In this document: positions 17,602 to 26,725 of the stretch, in pieces
Layout: each line of letters opens with the position of its first letter
Position numbering within the stretch: position 1 is the first letter of the stretch
DNA from: Saprospiraceae bacterium
GTDB lineage: Bacteria > Bacteroidota > Bacteroidia > Chitinophagales > Saprospiraceae
Assembly: GCA_029212405.1 (NCBI GenBank)
Contig: JARGNR010000015.1
Coordinates: forward strand, 53,865 to 89,522
Reading direction: 5' to 3'
DNA: 35,658 nucleotides
Translations under genes and position numbers: made by a program
The notes under the pieces: generated by a model
Told to the model about the DNA's origin: nothing
What the model saw: the letters and a program-made list of their open reading frames with translations, nothing else
The model's database searches: none

Positions 17602-18255
17602 ATGCACAATAACCCCATTGTAATATATGCGATAGGAGGATTAGGGGCCGACTCCAGAGTCTTTGATTATTTAACATTAAACGTCAATCTTTTTTGTATC
17701 GAACAGATTTTACCTATTGCCGATGAATCAATAGAAAACTACACTGGTCGTATTTCAAAACAAATAGATACAAACAAAAAATTTGGATTGTTGGGAGTAA
17801 GTTTTGGAGGTATTTTGGCATTGGAGTTGAATAAGTATGTAGATCCATTATTTACCATTCTTATTTCATCTGTATCAAAATCTGAAGATCTACCCAAGGT
17901 GAGGGTGTTGTTTCGAAAAATTGGATTATTAGAAATTTTGCCTCGATTCATGTTGAAACCTCCTTCTATTTTGTTGAAATATTTATTTGGGGCAAAAAAT
18001 GTTTCTTTATTAAAAGACATTATTCGCGATACAGATCCAGAGTATATACGGTGGGCACTTAAAAAAATGATGGAATGGAAATTCGAAAGTGATGTGGATA
18101 AGGTGCATTTAATTCACGGAAGTCAAGATCGGTTACTTCCAAATAAAAGTAGCGATTCTATTGTGATTCAAGGTGGTGGGCATTTTATGATCGTGGATAA
18201 TGCCGATGAAATTTCAGAATCTATTCATTCAATTGTCAGTCAATACATAACTTAG
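17602..18255 (+). CDS. Alpha/beta hydrolase
   Basis: The 217-residue product has a compact alpha/beta hydrolase fold. The oxyanion strand is IYAIGGLGADSRVF, the nucleophile elbow is GVSFGG with Ser67, the acid is Asp176 in HGSQDRLLP, and the base is His194 in GGGHFMIV. All three catalytic residues are present. There is no signal peptide, so it is cytosolic. At 217 residues with a short lid (about 95-150) it resembles small esterases; the substrate is unknown. It follows the secreted unknown gene by 8 bases and is the last gene of this unit. Confidence 0.85.
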   Translation: MHNNPIVIYAIGGLGADSRVFDYLTLNVNLFCIEQILPIADESIENYTGRISKQIDTNKKFGLLGVSFGGILALELNKYVDPLFTILISSVSKSEDLPKVRVLFRKIGLLEILPRFMLKPPSILLKYLFGAKNVSLLKDIIRDTDPEYIRWALKKMMEWKFESDVDKVHLIHGSQDRLLPNKSSDSIVIQGGGHFMIVDNADEISESIHSIVSQYIT

Positions 18256-18299
18256 AATATCCTTGATTGGACTATTGCTAAAAGCACTATTTTTTTGCT

Positions 18300-18307
18300 T
18301 ACTTTTG
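18300..18307 (+). promoter_or_regulatory. -7 element TACTTTTG for the family 2 glycosyltransferase gene
   Basis: TACTTTTG fits TAnnTTTG and lies 31 bases before the ATG at 18339. TTG at 18275-18277 is 22 bases upstream, near the expected -33 spacing. Confidence 0.5.
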
Positions 18308-18338
18308 CGCTCTTATATTTTCAATCGTACAATCGCCT

Positions 18339-19061
18339 ATGTCGCACGTATTATCCATCGTTATTCCTGCATACAATGAAGGTAGGACCATTCATAGAAT
18401 CCTTGATAAGGTCAAGGCTGTAGAATTAGTGCAGAATATGAAGAAAGAAGTCATCATAGTCAACGATGCTTCTAAAGATAATACTGAAGAGGCTATCTTA
18501 GAATATAAAAATGCGAATTCTGATCTACCCATTGTGTATGAAAAGCATGAAAAGAACAAAGGTAAAGGAGCAGCGCTTCATACGGGGATTGAATTGGCTA
18601 CAGGGGATTTCATTGTGATACAGGATGCAGATCTGGAGTATGATCCAGCAGAGTACAATATTTTAATTCAGCCGATCTTAGATGATTTTGCTGATGTGGT
18701 CTATGGATCTCGATTTATGGGAGGTAAACCACATAGAATTTTGTTTTTCTGGCATTCGATTGGAAATAAGATGTTGACCATGGCTTCTAATATGTTTACA
18801 AACCTCAACCTTACAGACATGGAGACATGTTATAAAATGTGGCGTTCAGAGATCGTAAAGTCGGTCAAACTCAAAGAAAAACGTTTTGGCTTCGAACCAG
18901 AAGTAACGGCTAAAGTTTCTCGAATCCCTAAAGTAAGAATTTATGAAGTGGGCATCAGTTATTATGGGCGTACCTACGAAGAAGGGAAAAAAATCAATTG
19001 GCAAGATGGGGTTCGTGCCATCTACTGTATATTAAAATACAATATCTGGTCAAAGCGCTAA
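18339..19061 (+). CDS. Family 2 glycosyltransferase, DPM1-like
   Basis: The 240-residue product is a single GT-A domain. Motifs: [22 protein letters not shown] for nucleotide-sugar binding, [16 protein letters not shown], the metal-binding Asp96-Ala-Asp98 in [10 protein letters not shown], and GSRFMGG. This is the pattern of polyprenyl-phosphate glycosyltransferases of the dolichol-phosphate mannosyltransferase type, which load a sugar onto a lipid carrier at the cytosolic face. It has no C-terminal transmembrane helices, so it is the soluble or peripheral form. It could supply lipid-linked sugar to the GT87-like enzyme at 13816 (inference). Its 3' end is convergent with the EnvC-like gene, 49 bases apart. 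Confidence 0.88.
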   Translation: MSHVLSIVIPAYNEGRTIHRILDKVKAVELVQNMKKEVIIVNDASKDNTEEAILEYKNANSDLPIVYEKHEKNKGKGAALHTGIELATGDFIVIQDADLEYDPAEYNILIQPILDDFADVVYGSRFMGGKPHRILFFWHSIGNKMLTMASNMFTNLNLTDMETCYKMWRSEIVKSVKLKEKRFGFEPEVTAKVSRIPKVRIYEVGISYYGRTYEEGKKINWQDGVRAIYCILKYNIWSKR

Positions 19062-19110
19062 TTTTATCGATTGCTTTGGTCGTGAAAAAATTTCAATAAA
19101 GAATAATCTT

Positions 19111-20283
19111 CTATTTCAACCATTGTTGAGGATTCAACTTTTTCTTCCCATGCCAAAATTCAAAGTGCAATTCAGGTGCTGGAGAATTATCTAATCTACC
19201 CAACGTTTGGCCTGCTTTCAATTTTGCTTGTTTTTTCACATCGACTTTTGCCAATTTTGAATATACACTATAGTACTCTCCATGTTGTACGATGACCATG
19301 TTGTCATATCCTGGAATTTCAGTTATTCCAATGACAATACCATCTGCGACTACAGTAACGGAAGCAGATTTCTTGCACGTAATGTCGATGCCATTGTTAT
19401 TGATCTTTACATTTTTGAGTGTAGGATGTTGTTGATTTCCAAACTTTCCAGAGACATACCCTTGTGCAGGCCACAATAGGTTTTTCTTTCGTATGCTTGC
19501 AGAAGCAGCACTATTCGAAGATTCAGATCTTTTCTTTTTGGCTTTAGAAAGTTCGGCTAAAATTATCTTTTCTATTTCTTTATTTAGTCGCTCCCTGTTC
19601 CTTTTTTGTTGAGTTAGATTTTTTCTCAATGTGGACTCTTCCTTTTGCAATTGAACCAAAATTTCGTCCTTTTTTTTAAGATCTTTTTCTAGTTGTTTGT
19701 AATTGTTTTTCTCATCGATAAGCAATACTTCAACGTATTTTTTTTCCTCAATGATCGAATTGGTCTTGCTGTTGATATTGCTTCTAAGCGTCGTAAATTG
19801 GTTGGTTTTCTTACTGGCAAATTCCTCGTATTGTTTGCTGTATCGCCAACGTAAAAAGGCGTCATTTACACTGGATGCAGAAAAGATATAGGCCCATTTA
19901 TTACTGGCCATTTCTCTCAAGTACATATTCTTTGCCAATTGCTTATATTGATTGTCTAATTGTAAAAGATCTTTGTTCAACGAATCTATTTTGACGTCGT
20001 TGGTAGCTATGGCCCTATCTGCATTCTTGATCTGTTCTTGAATGTTGGCAATGAGTTGTTTCCTACTTTTGATTTGATTTTCAATAGCTTTTAAGTCATT
20101 GAGCGTGGCTTTCTTATTGGATTTGGTGGCTTCTAAATTTTGAGTAGTTTGTTCGATTTGCTCAATTATTTTGAGTCGTTCTTCCTCTAGTTGTTTCCTG
20201 CTTTGAGTAGTACCCTCTGCTACGTGCAGGGTGCATAGTATAAAAATCAAAAATAGTTGAAGACAAAAGCTAAATCTTCTCAT
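19111..20283 (-). CDS. EnvC-like murein hydrolase activator (degenerate LytM/M23)
   Basis: The 390-residue product has a signal peptide (FCLQLFLIFILCTLHVAEG), a long coiled-coil at about residues 28-255, and a C-terminal LytM/M23 domain at about 285-390. The zinc ligands are largely lost. The first His is Asn (NNGIDI where active enzymes have H-x-G-x-D). The HxH pair is reduced to ELHFEF. The YxHL His is Lys (VYSKL). This matches the established EnvC/NlpD type, which does not cut peptidoglycan but activates amidases at the division site. The ATG overlaps the end of the DUF4292 gene by 14 bases, so it is the last gene of a TPR-DUF4292-EnvC operon. Confidence 0.9.
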   Translation of the reverse strand: MRRFSFCLQLFLIFILCTLHVAEGTTQSRKQLEEERLKIIEQIEQTTQNLEATKSNKKATLNDLKAIENQIKSRKQLIANIQEQIKNADRAIATNDVKIDSLNKDLLQLDNQYKQLAKNMYLREMASNKWAYIFSASSVNDAFLRWRYSKQYEEFASKKTNQFTTLRSNINSKTNSIIEEKKYVEVLLIDEKNNYKQLEKDLKKKDEILVQLQKEESTLRKNLTQQKRNRERLNKEIEKIILAELSKAKKKRSESSNSAASASIRKKNLLWPAQGYVSGKFGNQQHPTLKNVKINNNGIDITCKKSASVTVVADGIVIGITEIPGYDNMVIVQHGEYYSVYSKLAKVDVKKQAKLKAGQTLGRLDNSPAPELHFEFWHGKKKLNPQQWLK

Positions 20284-21046
20284 AGTGGGGAGGAATTGAA
20301 AACTTAGTCTTTTTCGGAGTATTGATCTCTATTTTTTTGACCTTCATAACGATCTCTGCATCCCCTCTTTCATCGTAGGGTACTTTGTAATGTCTAAAAA
20401 AAGGAACCTTCTGCCCACTGTCCAAAGTCCTGTAGTCGCCATAGCTCACATCAATCTCTCTTCCTCTAAAGTCAATCAATATCATTCTGTTCAAGTCCAA
20501 GGTGTATGCATCAATCCAATATTTCAATTGTACATCTTGATCGATCCCTTTAATAATATATTGATTTCCCTCTTTGTTGATTTCTGCAGTTGCTGTATCG
20601 AGCAGCATAATATTTCCGAACATTGCCTCTTGCAGATCAATGAAATCCATGGACACACCCATCTTAGACAAGGCATCTTCCGTAGACCCTTTTTGGTAAG
20701 TATGATCCATTCGATTGATAGAAGCATATGTATTTTCTGTTATGAGTACTCGAACTCCTTCAGCACTATATTTCTTAACAGATGACCAAATAATACTGTC
20801 TTTTTTCATTCGGATATAGGCCTTGCCACTTTCTCCTTCATCTGGATTGTCCACTCTAATACCTGTAACACATGCATACCAGTCAAATTCATAATTGTGA
20901 CTTTCCAATGCTTGAAATAATTCTGATGGATTTCGATCTGGAACAGGTCCATCTTGTTGGACTATTTTTTTAGATCCACACCCAAGTGAAATCAGTATGA
21001 TTCCGAAGAATAATATATACCCGTGTAATCGAATTATTTTATTCAA
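20270..21046 (-). CDS. DUF4292 lipoprotein
   Basis: The 258-residue product fits the Bacteroidota DUF4292 family. It has a lipoprotein signal with Cys23 (LFFGIILISLGCGSKK), SGKAYIRMKKDSIIWSSVKK typical of the first sheet, then TYQKGSTEDALSKM and YWIDAYTLDLNRMILID. The fold is expected to be LolA/LolB-like, suggesting lipid or lipoprotein binding at the outer membrane (inference). The start is TTG at 21046, 3 bases after the TPR gene stop. No ATG or GTG gives a complete signal peptide. It overlaps the EnvC-like gene by 14 bases, so translation is probably coupled. Confidence 0.85.
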   Translation of the reverse strand: MNKIIRLHGYILFFGIILISLGCGSKKIVQQDGPVPDRNPSELFQALESHNYEFDWYACVTGIRVDNPDEGESGKAYIRMKKDSIIWSSVKKYSAEGVRVLITENTYASINRMDHTYQKGSTEDALSKMGVSMDFIDLQEAMFGNIMLLDTATAEINKEGNQYIIKGIDQDVQLKYWIDAYTLDLNRMILIDFRGREIDVSYGDYRTLDSGQKVPFFRHYKVPYDERGDAEIVMKVKKIEINTPKKTKFSIPPHYEKI

Positions 21047-21049
21047 GAT

Positions 21050-22558
21050 TTATAGCTTTTTTAGTTCTATCTTTTCAATTAATCGCTTACTTCTTACTCC
21101 ATTATTTTGGGCACTTTTCCATTGTTCTAATGCACCTTCTGTATTCCCTTTTTGATAAAGCATATCGCCAAAAATCTCCAGTGCTAATCCATTTTTATTA
21201 TTACTCATTTCGAGAGCCTGATCAATATTCTTTTCTGCGGACTGCATATTTCCACTTGCAGCATTTGCTCGAGCTAGTTCGGCTAGGATATTACTTTTTG
21301 TATAAATATTTTTACCGGAGACCAATATTCCTTCGTTCAATAAATCTATGGCTTCCGTAAAGTCGCCATTTAATGTATTGGCTCTTCCATAATACATATA
21401 AGCAGATGCTTTATTGGGAAACAAATCCAGCGCATCAGTTGATGTCTTTAGCAGTTTCTCATTTTCTTTTGCCTCCGTATAACATTCCATTAATCCTTCC
21501 CATACTGGATATATATTATCGTTCATGGATAAGGTCTTTTCATACGCTTTTGCGGCATCTTTGACTCGTCCTGTGCTTAATAATATGTCTCCAAACAGCG
21601 CAAATGATTTTGCTTCGGAGGAATGATTAATAGTTATTTTTTCAGACAGCATGATCAATGCATCTGCCAACTCTTGATCGTAGGAAGTGTTCAGTTGATC
21701 AATAAATGGGATTAATTCTAATATCTTTCTATCTACAGGAATAGATTTGTTTTCAATAACAGGAGTTAAAGATCTTAAGTAGCTGTTATCGTCTCCTTTC
21801 CCAGTATTCGATGCGGTAATAGCCATATTAGCAGATGCATCATTAATGTCTATTTCCAATATTCGACGATACACATCTAAAGCTTTGGACTCTTTATCCA
21901 ATTTGGTGTAATAAGAAGCAAGGTTATGTAAATAACGAATTTCTAATGGGAAGGCATTGCTTAGTTTTTCCAATTCATTCAATGCCTTTTTTTGCTCTCC
22001 TAAGATCTCATAGATTTCATATTGTCTGCGAGAAACGTTTTCTGTAATTCCTATTTGTTTTTCAAGATTGGAATACGTTGTAAGTGCGGCATCTGCATCA
22101 TTAATTTGAAGATATGAAGTGGCTAATTTATCAGAATATACCTCAGCACTCGGGTGAGCTAGCACTAGTTTTTTTAAGGGAGCGATTGCATCATCGAATT
22201 TCTCCTGAGCCATACAAATATTTGCATAATTGATGATGACAAATTCATTGTTGGTCGCATTTTCGTATGCTGTTTGGGCATATTTAAACTCGTTAAATGG
22301 ATCTTCTAAATACCCATAGACTTTGGAAAGTTCTGTTGCTACAGCTGGATTTTTTCGATCATCATTGTAGAGTTGCTTGAGTATCTCTTCTGCTTTTTCA
22401 AATCTTCCAATGAGGACATACTTCTTAGCTTCAACATATTTGTCTTGTATGGCTATTTCATCCTCCGTGTATGTAATACCTTCTTTTATTTGAGCATTTC
22501 CACAAAAAGAAATGATCATGAAGAAAAGTAAAAGTTGAATCCTCATAATAGTGTTCAT
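21050..22558 (-). CDS. Periplasmic TPR repeat protein
   Basis: The product (502 residues from the ATG at 22558) has a signal peptide (MRIQLLLFFMIISFCGNAQ) and then nearly all helical TPR repeats. Examples are KYVLIGRFEKAEEILKQLYN, AALTTYSNLEKQIG, ESKALDVYRRILEIDINDAS, RVKDAAKAYEKTLSMNDNIY, FTEAIDLLNEGI and NTEGALEQWKSAQ. About ten repeats can be made out. TPR proteins are scaffolds; the partner is unknown, but DUF4292 and EnvC-like genes follow within 3 bases and by overlap, so an envelope or division role is likely. The frame extends to a GTG at 22570, but the ATG at 22558 or 22546 gives a normal signal peptide. Confidence 0.88.
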   Translation of the reverse strand: MNTIMRIQLLLFFMIISFCGNAQIKEGITYTEDEIAIQDKYVEAKKYVLIGRFEKAEEILKQLYNDDRKNPAVATELSKVYGYLEDPFNEFKYAQTAYENATNNEFVIINYANICMAQEKFDDAIAPLKKLVLAHPSAEVYSDKLATSYLQINDADAALTTYSNLEKQIGITENVSRRQYEIYEILGEQKKALNELEKLSNAFPLEIRYLHNLASYYTKLDKESKALDVYRRILEIDINDASANMAITASNTGKGDDNSYLRSLTPVIENKSIPVDRKILELIPFIDQLNTSYDQELADALIMLSEKITINHSSEAKSFALFGDILLSTGRVKDAAKAYEKTLSMNDNIYPVWEGLMECYTEAKENEKLLKTSTDALDLFPNKASAYMYYGRANTLNGDFTEAIDLLNEGILVSGKNIYTKSNILAELARANAASGNMQSAEKNIDQALEMSNNKNGLALEIFGDMLYQKGNTEGALEQWKSAQNNGVRSKRLIEKIELKKL

Positions 22559-22637
22559 ATATGAATGCACAAATAAGACGGAATTAATTGAATTATAGTT
22601 TCCTGCAGCTAGACTTTAAGAGATATTTATATCTTCT

Positions 22638-22991
22638 TTAGGATGCGTTTCTTGCCTTTCTAGCATCTATGAAACTCTTGATAAAGAAAATCAATGCCAA
22701 TAGTGAAGTCAAAGACATAATACCAACACGGATTGTTCCCATTGTGTCTCCATCATTTATTGCAGACATTAATGGTTTGGCAACTAAAGAACCAAATACC
22801 AATAAAGTGAGCACAACCACTACATGTGCAATAGCTTTATTTTCTAATTTTACTCCATTACTCAATGACAAGAGTACAACCCCAAATAAAACAGGGATTA
22901 ATGCAGTTTTTGCATCGGTGACAAAATATCCCCAAGCGCCTATTAAAATTAGTGCTGCGGAATTGATCAAGTGTGCGATATAAGCATTCAT
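22638..22991 (-). CDS. Small four-helix membrane protein, TMEM14-like
   Basis: The product is 117 residues from the ATG at 22991. It has four hydrophobic helices: HLINSAALILIGAWGYFV, ALIPVLFGVVLLSLSNGVK, AHVVVVLTLLVFGSLVAK and IMSLTSLLALIFFIKSF. The glycine-rich helices and size resemble the TMEM14 family; the match is by general pattern only and function is unknown. The frame extends to a TTG at 23009, but that TTG lies inside the TATCTTTG promoter element, so the ATG is preferred. It is upstream of the TPR operon with a 79-base gap and could be cotranscribed. Confidence 0.72.
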   Translation of the reverse strand: MNAYIAHLINSAALILIGAWGYFVTDAKTALIPVLFGVVLLSLSNGVKLENKAIAHVVVVLTLLVFGSLVAKPLMSAINDGDTMGTIRVGIMSLTSLLALIFFIKSFIDARKARNAS

Positions 22992-23006
22992 AGTATATAT
23001 TTTTTG

Positions 23007-23014
23007 CAAAGATA
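23007..23014 (-). promoter_or_regulatory. -7 element TATCTTTG for the small membrane protein gene
   Basis: Read on the minus strand, TATCTTTG fits TAnnTTTG and a TTG lies 17 bases upstream. The ATG at 22991 begins 15 bases after the element, so the leader is very short. Confidence 0.5.
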
Positions 23015-23194
23015 ATTTAAAAGCGTAATCACAAGGACTTTGTTGCAGTAAAGTAATTACATATCATTTGTCGCATGGGATCAAAATAGAGTAACAGCTA
23101 CTCCATCGAGTTGGTTTAAGCATTGAAAATGTTTATTTTAATAATTAGACCACTAAAGCACGATAAGCATGATTTCAATTAGATTGTTTAGTAG

Positions 23195-23416
23195 GGCATT
23201 TATTTTTTCGTTGGGGTATCCTTTAAGCTAGATAGTGAGGGGATGTTTCAATGGGTAAAAGAATATAAGGATGAGAATGGGTTTGTACAAGATACCGAAA
23301 AAATAAATGCTCCTAAAGCTTTTGATTATTTTAGTTATGCTTACATCAGTCTTGGTTGTTCAACTGTTCAAGGATCAAACTTGGTTTTTGTATTCAGTAG
23401 CGATAATGGAAAATGA
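23195..23416 (+). pseudogene. Orphan short frame in a 477-base gap, possibly a gene relic
   Basis: From 23195 the plus strand is open for 73 codons to a TGA at 23414. The ATG at 23243 would give 57 residues with protein-like sequence (MFQWVKEYKDENG, YAYISLGCSTVQGSNLVFVF). In another frame just upstream, an ATG at 23169 starts a signal-like stretch (MISIRLFSRAFIFSLG) that stops where this frame takes over, as after a frameshift. It may be a truncated secreted-protein gene. No family is recognised. The rest of the gap 23015-23468 shows nothing I can name. Confidence 0.3.
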
Positions 23417-23468
23417 CAAAACAATTAATATTGTAGATTTTGAATTTATCAATTAATTTCTTCTTTGA

Positions 23469-24155
23469 TTATTCTACCTCTGCAGTGACGATATACTGAT
23501 ACTCCAAGCTGGTGTCATCTACGATGATGTTTTTATACCCAGCATTTGCAAGATACATTTGAAGTTTGCCAATGCTAACTCGATCATCCAGTGGAGGTGC
23601 AGGAATATCAATAATTTTGCTTTTGTAATCCAAAATCATAATAAAACCCTCTGATTTTATTCCCTTTTTTAGAATGGCTAAGTAGTCTTGTAGCTTATTA
23701 ATATAACTGACAGTATTTATAATGATAACCTTATCCACCTCACCGTCTTTCAATTTAGGATCATTTTCTTCAGCTAAGCGAGTAGAGATATTGGATTGAA
23801 TTTCTGCAGGGAGATTTTCCTTGAAAGCCTCAATGTAGTTGACCATTACGGGGTCTATATCAATGGCGATAACTTTTGCATTTTTATAGGCCATTCGCAA
23901 TACAAAGAATCCGGTTCCCGCTCCAATATCAGCGATTACCTTTCCATCAATGTCTCCCATTTTGTTCATTACCAGTTCAGGCTGTTGCCAGGAAGACCTT
24001 CCAACATTTTCTTTGTACAAGGATTTCCCTTTGTCTTGAATGGAAGGAGGCTCTATTCTATTGGGCTTAAAAATGCTTTTACCATCATTGTCGCAAGAAG
24101 CGAAAAACGCAAGCACAAAGAAAAGAGAAACGAATTTTATAGTTTTTACTAACAC
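23469..24155 (-). CDS. SAM-dependent methyltransferase-fold lipoprotein
   Basis: The product (228 residues from the GTG at 24155) has a class I methyltransferase domain. Motif I is VIADIGAGTGFFVLRMA, the acidic strand 2 end is VIAIDIDPVMV, and VDKVIIINTVSYI and GFIMILDYKS follow. It also has a lipoprotein signal, FVSLFFVLAFFASC with Cys21, which would place the enzyme in the periplasm where SAM is not normally available. The frame extends to an ATG at 24212, 5 bases after the PBP1A stop. That start would bury the signal behind 19 more residues, and a TATATTTG element lies between the two starts. The choice of GTG is therefore an inference. The substrate is unknown. Confidence 0.8.
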   Translation of the reverse strand: MLVKTIKFVSLFFVLAFFASCDNDGKSIFKPNRIEPPSIQDKGKSLYKENVGRSSWQQPELVMNKMGDIDGKVIADIGAGTGFFVLRMAYKNAKVIAIDIDPVMVNYIEAFKENLPAEIQSNISTRLAEENDPKLKDGEVDKVIIINTVSYINKLQDYLAILKKGIKSEGFIMILDYKSKIIDIPAPPLDDRVSIGKLQMYLANAGYKNIIVDDTSLEYQYIVTAEVE

Positions 24156-24159
24156 AAAA

Positions 24160-24167
24160 CAAATATA
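24160..24167 (-). promoter_or_regulatory. Possible -7 element TATATTTG for the methyltransferase-fold lipoprotein
   Basis: Read on the minus strand, TATATTTG fits TAnnTTTG and ends 4 bases before the GTG at 24155. The spacing is the same as at 8846-8858. It could also be a chance match in AT-rich coding sequence if the ATG at 24212 is used. Confidence 0.35.
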
Positions 24168-24217
24168 TAGTTTAGTTTTTACTTCACCCACTACAATTTG
24201 GCCAAGTATCAATATTG

Positions 24218-26725
24218 TTAAAATTCTTCGTCGTACTCATCATCCTTCGATTCTTTTTCCAGCTCAGCAGCTTTTCTATCTGCTTCTTCTATTGCTGCAT
24301 ACACTTCACAGTTGAGTTGTACAACTTGATTTTCAGGAACTAAAAACTTCTTAGAAGAATCATAGTTGGATTTTGGATCGTTTTCAAGTCGTTTTAGAAA
24401 TTCTACAAAAAATGGTCTTGCCATTTTTCCACCGTATCCATCTCTTGAATCCCGAAATCGAATCCACTCATTTTCTCCACCTACCCATGTAGCTACCACC
24501 AAATCTGGTGTGATGCCCATGAACCAACCATCTTTGAAATCATTCGTCGTTCCTGTCTTTCCAGCTATTTCACTTTTAAAATTAGATGCAATGGCTCGAG
24601 AAGCATGTTTGAGCATATCTACCATTACATAGTTATAGCCTGTATTTATTGCTCTGGATCGTTCTTGTTTACCTAAGTAAATGGGTCGACCATTAGCATC
24701 TTCAATAGACGTTATAAATAATGGTTTGGTATATATTCCATCATTGGCAAATGTGGTGTAAGACCCAGCCATATCCATAACGGAAAGCTCTGGTGTACCT
24801 AAGCATATGGATGGATATTTCGGTATTTTTTCTTTTTCAATTCCAAGACTTGATGCAAAATTTCTTACTAGTTCTGTATCTCCAATTTCTTTCATTAAAT
24901 ACACTGAAATTGAGTTTTTTGATTTTAACAACGCATCTTTTAATGTCATATACTCTCCAGAAAACTTATTGTCCGAATTATTTGGAGACCAACTTTTCAT
25001 TAGTCCAAAGTTCTTATCCCCTGCAGGTATGGATTGCTGAACGTCCTGGACTTTTTCGCAAGGGGATGTTCCCTGCTCAATAATTGCCGTGGCATAGATA
25101 AATGGTTTAAATGTGGACCCTACTTGCCGATTGCTCTTGATATGGTCGTATTTGAAGTATTCGTACCCAATACCTCCAACCCACGTTTTTACATAGCCCG
25201 TTTTCGGATGGACACTTATAGAGCCTAATTGCATATGCATTGTATGGTACCGCATAGAATCCAAAGGAGTCATTTCTACTGATTTGTGACCACTGGCAGT
25301 ATAAGCAAATACATTCATTTTTACCTTCTTCTTGAATACCTTGTCTTTGGCTTTCTGCAAATCAATCCATTGCTTTTTAAGTGTTGGCCAATAAGGGCTT
25401 GCTAAGATTTCTTTATATACTTTTGATTGATCTTTTCTGATGGTCTTTTTACGAACCAGGGAAGCAAGTGTTCCTGCTTTTTTGTCTTCCGCAAATAATC
25501 GAAAGATATCTGTGTCCCAAAGTCTTACATTTTTAATGCTTGCAGATATTTCCGAGGAAATGGAGCCCATATAAGATGCACGCATTTTTTTGAATCGTTC
25601 TGTTTCTCTTATTTGACGATTCAATATTCCTTGTCTTTGCTTGATTTGTTCTTTATTTGCTCCATATTTCCATGGGTCCTTTCCTTTCCATCTGTCAAAA
25701 AATCTTTCTTGAAGATCTTTCATATGTTTTTTCATTGAAGCTTCTGCATGACGTTGCATATCGTAGTCAATCGTGGTATTGATGACCAATCCGTCCGTGT
25801 ATAGATCGTACTTTGTTCCATCTGGTTTAAGAGCACTTTCTTGCTCTAAAATTTTATTTACTTCTTTGACTAGTTCAGCTTTAAAGTAGGGAGCAATGCC
25901 ACTAAAGTTTTCTTCTCTTTTAAAAGCAGACATGTCAATAGGTGTAGTATTCAATTCTTCAAAAGTAGCTTGATCCAATTTATTGTTTCGAACCATTTGT
26001 TTCATGACGACCGCTCTTCGGGACAATGCGTTATCAGGAAATTTTTTGGGATTGTAGATCCATGGGTTTTTTAATAAACCGACTAAAACGGCTGCTTCCG
26101 ATACTTCCAATTGTGATTGATCTTTACCAAAATAAGTTTTTGATGCTGCCGATATTCCATTGGCACCATACAAATAATCATATTTATTGAGGTACATGGC
26201 TAGAATTTCTTCCTTAGTATATTGCTTTTCGAATTCAATAGCAATTACCCACTCCTTTAGTTTTTGCCAGACTCTTGGAATAAAGGAAGAAGATCGCTGT
26301 GTAAAAAATAATTTTGCCAATTGTTGGGTGATGGTACTGGCTCCTCCATTTCTTCCCAAATAAACAAATGCTCTGAGTGTTCCTCGTGCATCGATTCCAC
26401 TATGACTAAAATATCGTTCATCTTCTGTAGCCACTAAGGCATCTATAATAATAGGGTTGATCTCTTCATATTGAAGCCAATCACGATATAATTTGAAGGC
26501 CTTTCCCAATTCTCGTTTATCTTCTGCAAGGATCCGAGTAGCGATCTCAAAGTTAGGTTGCTCCAACTCCTCTGTATTCGGCATCTCGAATTTTGATATA
26601 TATACAAAAACACAGGCCAAAACAACTATCCCAGCTAGAATAGCTGCCCATAGATACTTAATAAAGGTAGTGAAATCAGTGGACTGTTTTTTAGGACCAG
26701 TCTTTTTTTTAACTCTCTTTGTCAT
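24218..26725 (-). CDS. Class A penicillin-binding protein (PBP1A-like)
   Basis: The 835-residue bifunctional peptidoglycan synthase has a short basic cytosolic end and one transmembrane helix (about 24-44). The GT51 domain follows, with catalytic Glu101 in ATEDERYFSHSGID and GGASTITQQLAK. The transpeptidase domain has SxxK in VGSTFKPFIYATA (about residue 535), SxN in LLKSKNSISVYL and KTGT in GKTGTTNDFKDGWFMG. It polymerises and cross-links glycan strands outside the inner membrane. A Lys/Arg-rich linker (about 335-470) separates the two domains. The tail is very acidic (KESKDDEYDEEF). The methyltransferase-fold gene follows closely. Confidence 0.94.
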   Translation of the reverse strand: MTKRVKKKTGPKKQSTDFTTFIKYLWAAILAGIVVLACVFVYISKFEMPNTEELEQPNFEIATRILAEDKRELGKAFKLYRDWLQYEEINPIIIDALVATEDERYFSHSGIDARGTLRAFVYLGRNGGASTITQQLAKLFFTQRSSSFIPRVWQKLKEWVIAIEFEKQYTKEEILAMYLNKYDYLYGANGISAASKTYFGKDQSQLEVSEAAVLVGLLKNPWIYNPKKFPDNALSRRAVVMKQMVRNNKLDQATFEELNTTPIDMSAFKREENFSGIAPYFKAELVKEVNKILEQESALKPDGTKYDLYTDGLVINTTIDYDMQRHAEASMKKHMKDLQERFFDRWKGKDPWKYGANKEQIKQRQGILNRQIRETERFKKMRASYMGSISSEISASIKNVRLWDTDIFRLFAEDKKAGTLASLVRKKTIRKDQSKVYKEILASPYWPTLKKQWIDLQKAKDKVFKKKVKMNVFAYTASGHKSVEMTPLDSMRYHTMHMQLGSISVHPKTGYVKTWVGGIGYEYFKYDHIKSNRQVGSTFKPFIYATAIIEQGTSPCEKVQDVQQSIPAGDKNFGLMKSWSPNNSDNKFSGEYMTLKDALLKSKNSISVYLMKEIGDTELVRNFASSLGIEKEKIPKYPSICLGTPELSVMDMAGSYTTFANDGIYTKPLFITSIEDANGRPIYLGKQERSRAINTGYNYVMVDMLKHASRAIASNFKSEIAGKTGTTNDFKDGWFMGITPDLVVATWVGGENEWIRFRDSRDGYGGKMARPFFVEFLKRLENDPKSNYDSSKKFLVPENQVVQLNCEVYAAIEEADRKAAELEKESKDDEYDEEF

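Noticed and set aside
19111-20283. Active M23 endopeptidase
   Set aside because: Three zinc-site His positions are replaced (Asn, Glu and Lys), so it fits an EnvC-type activator.
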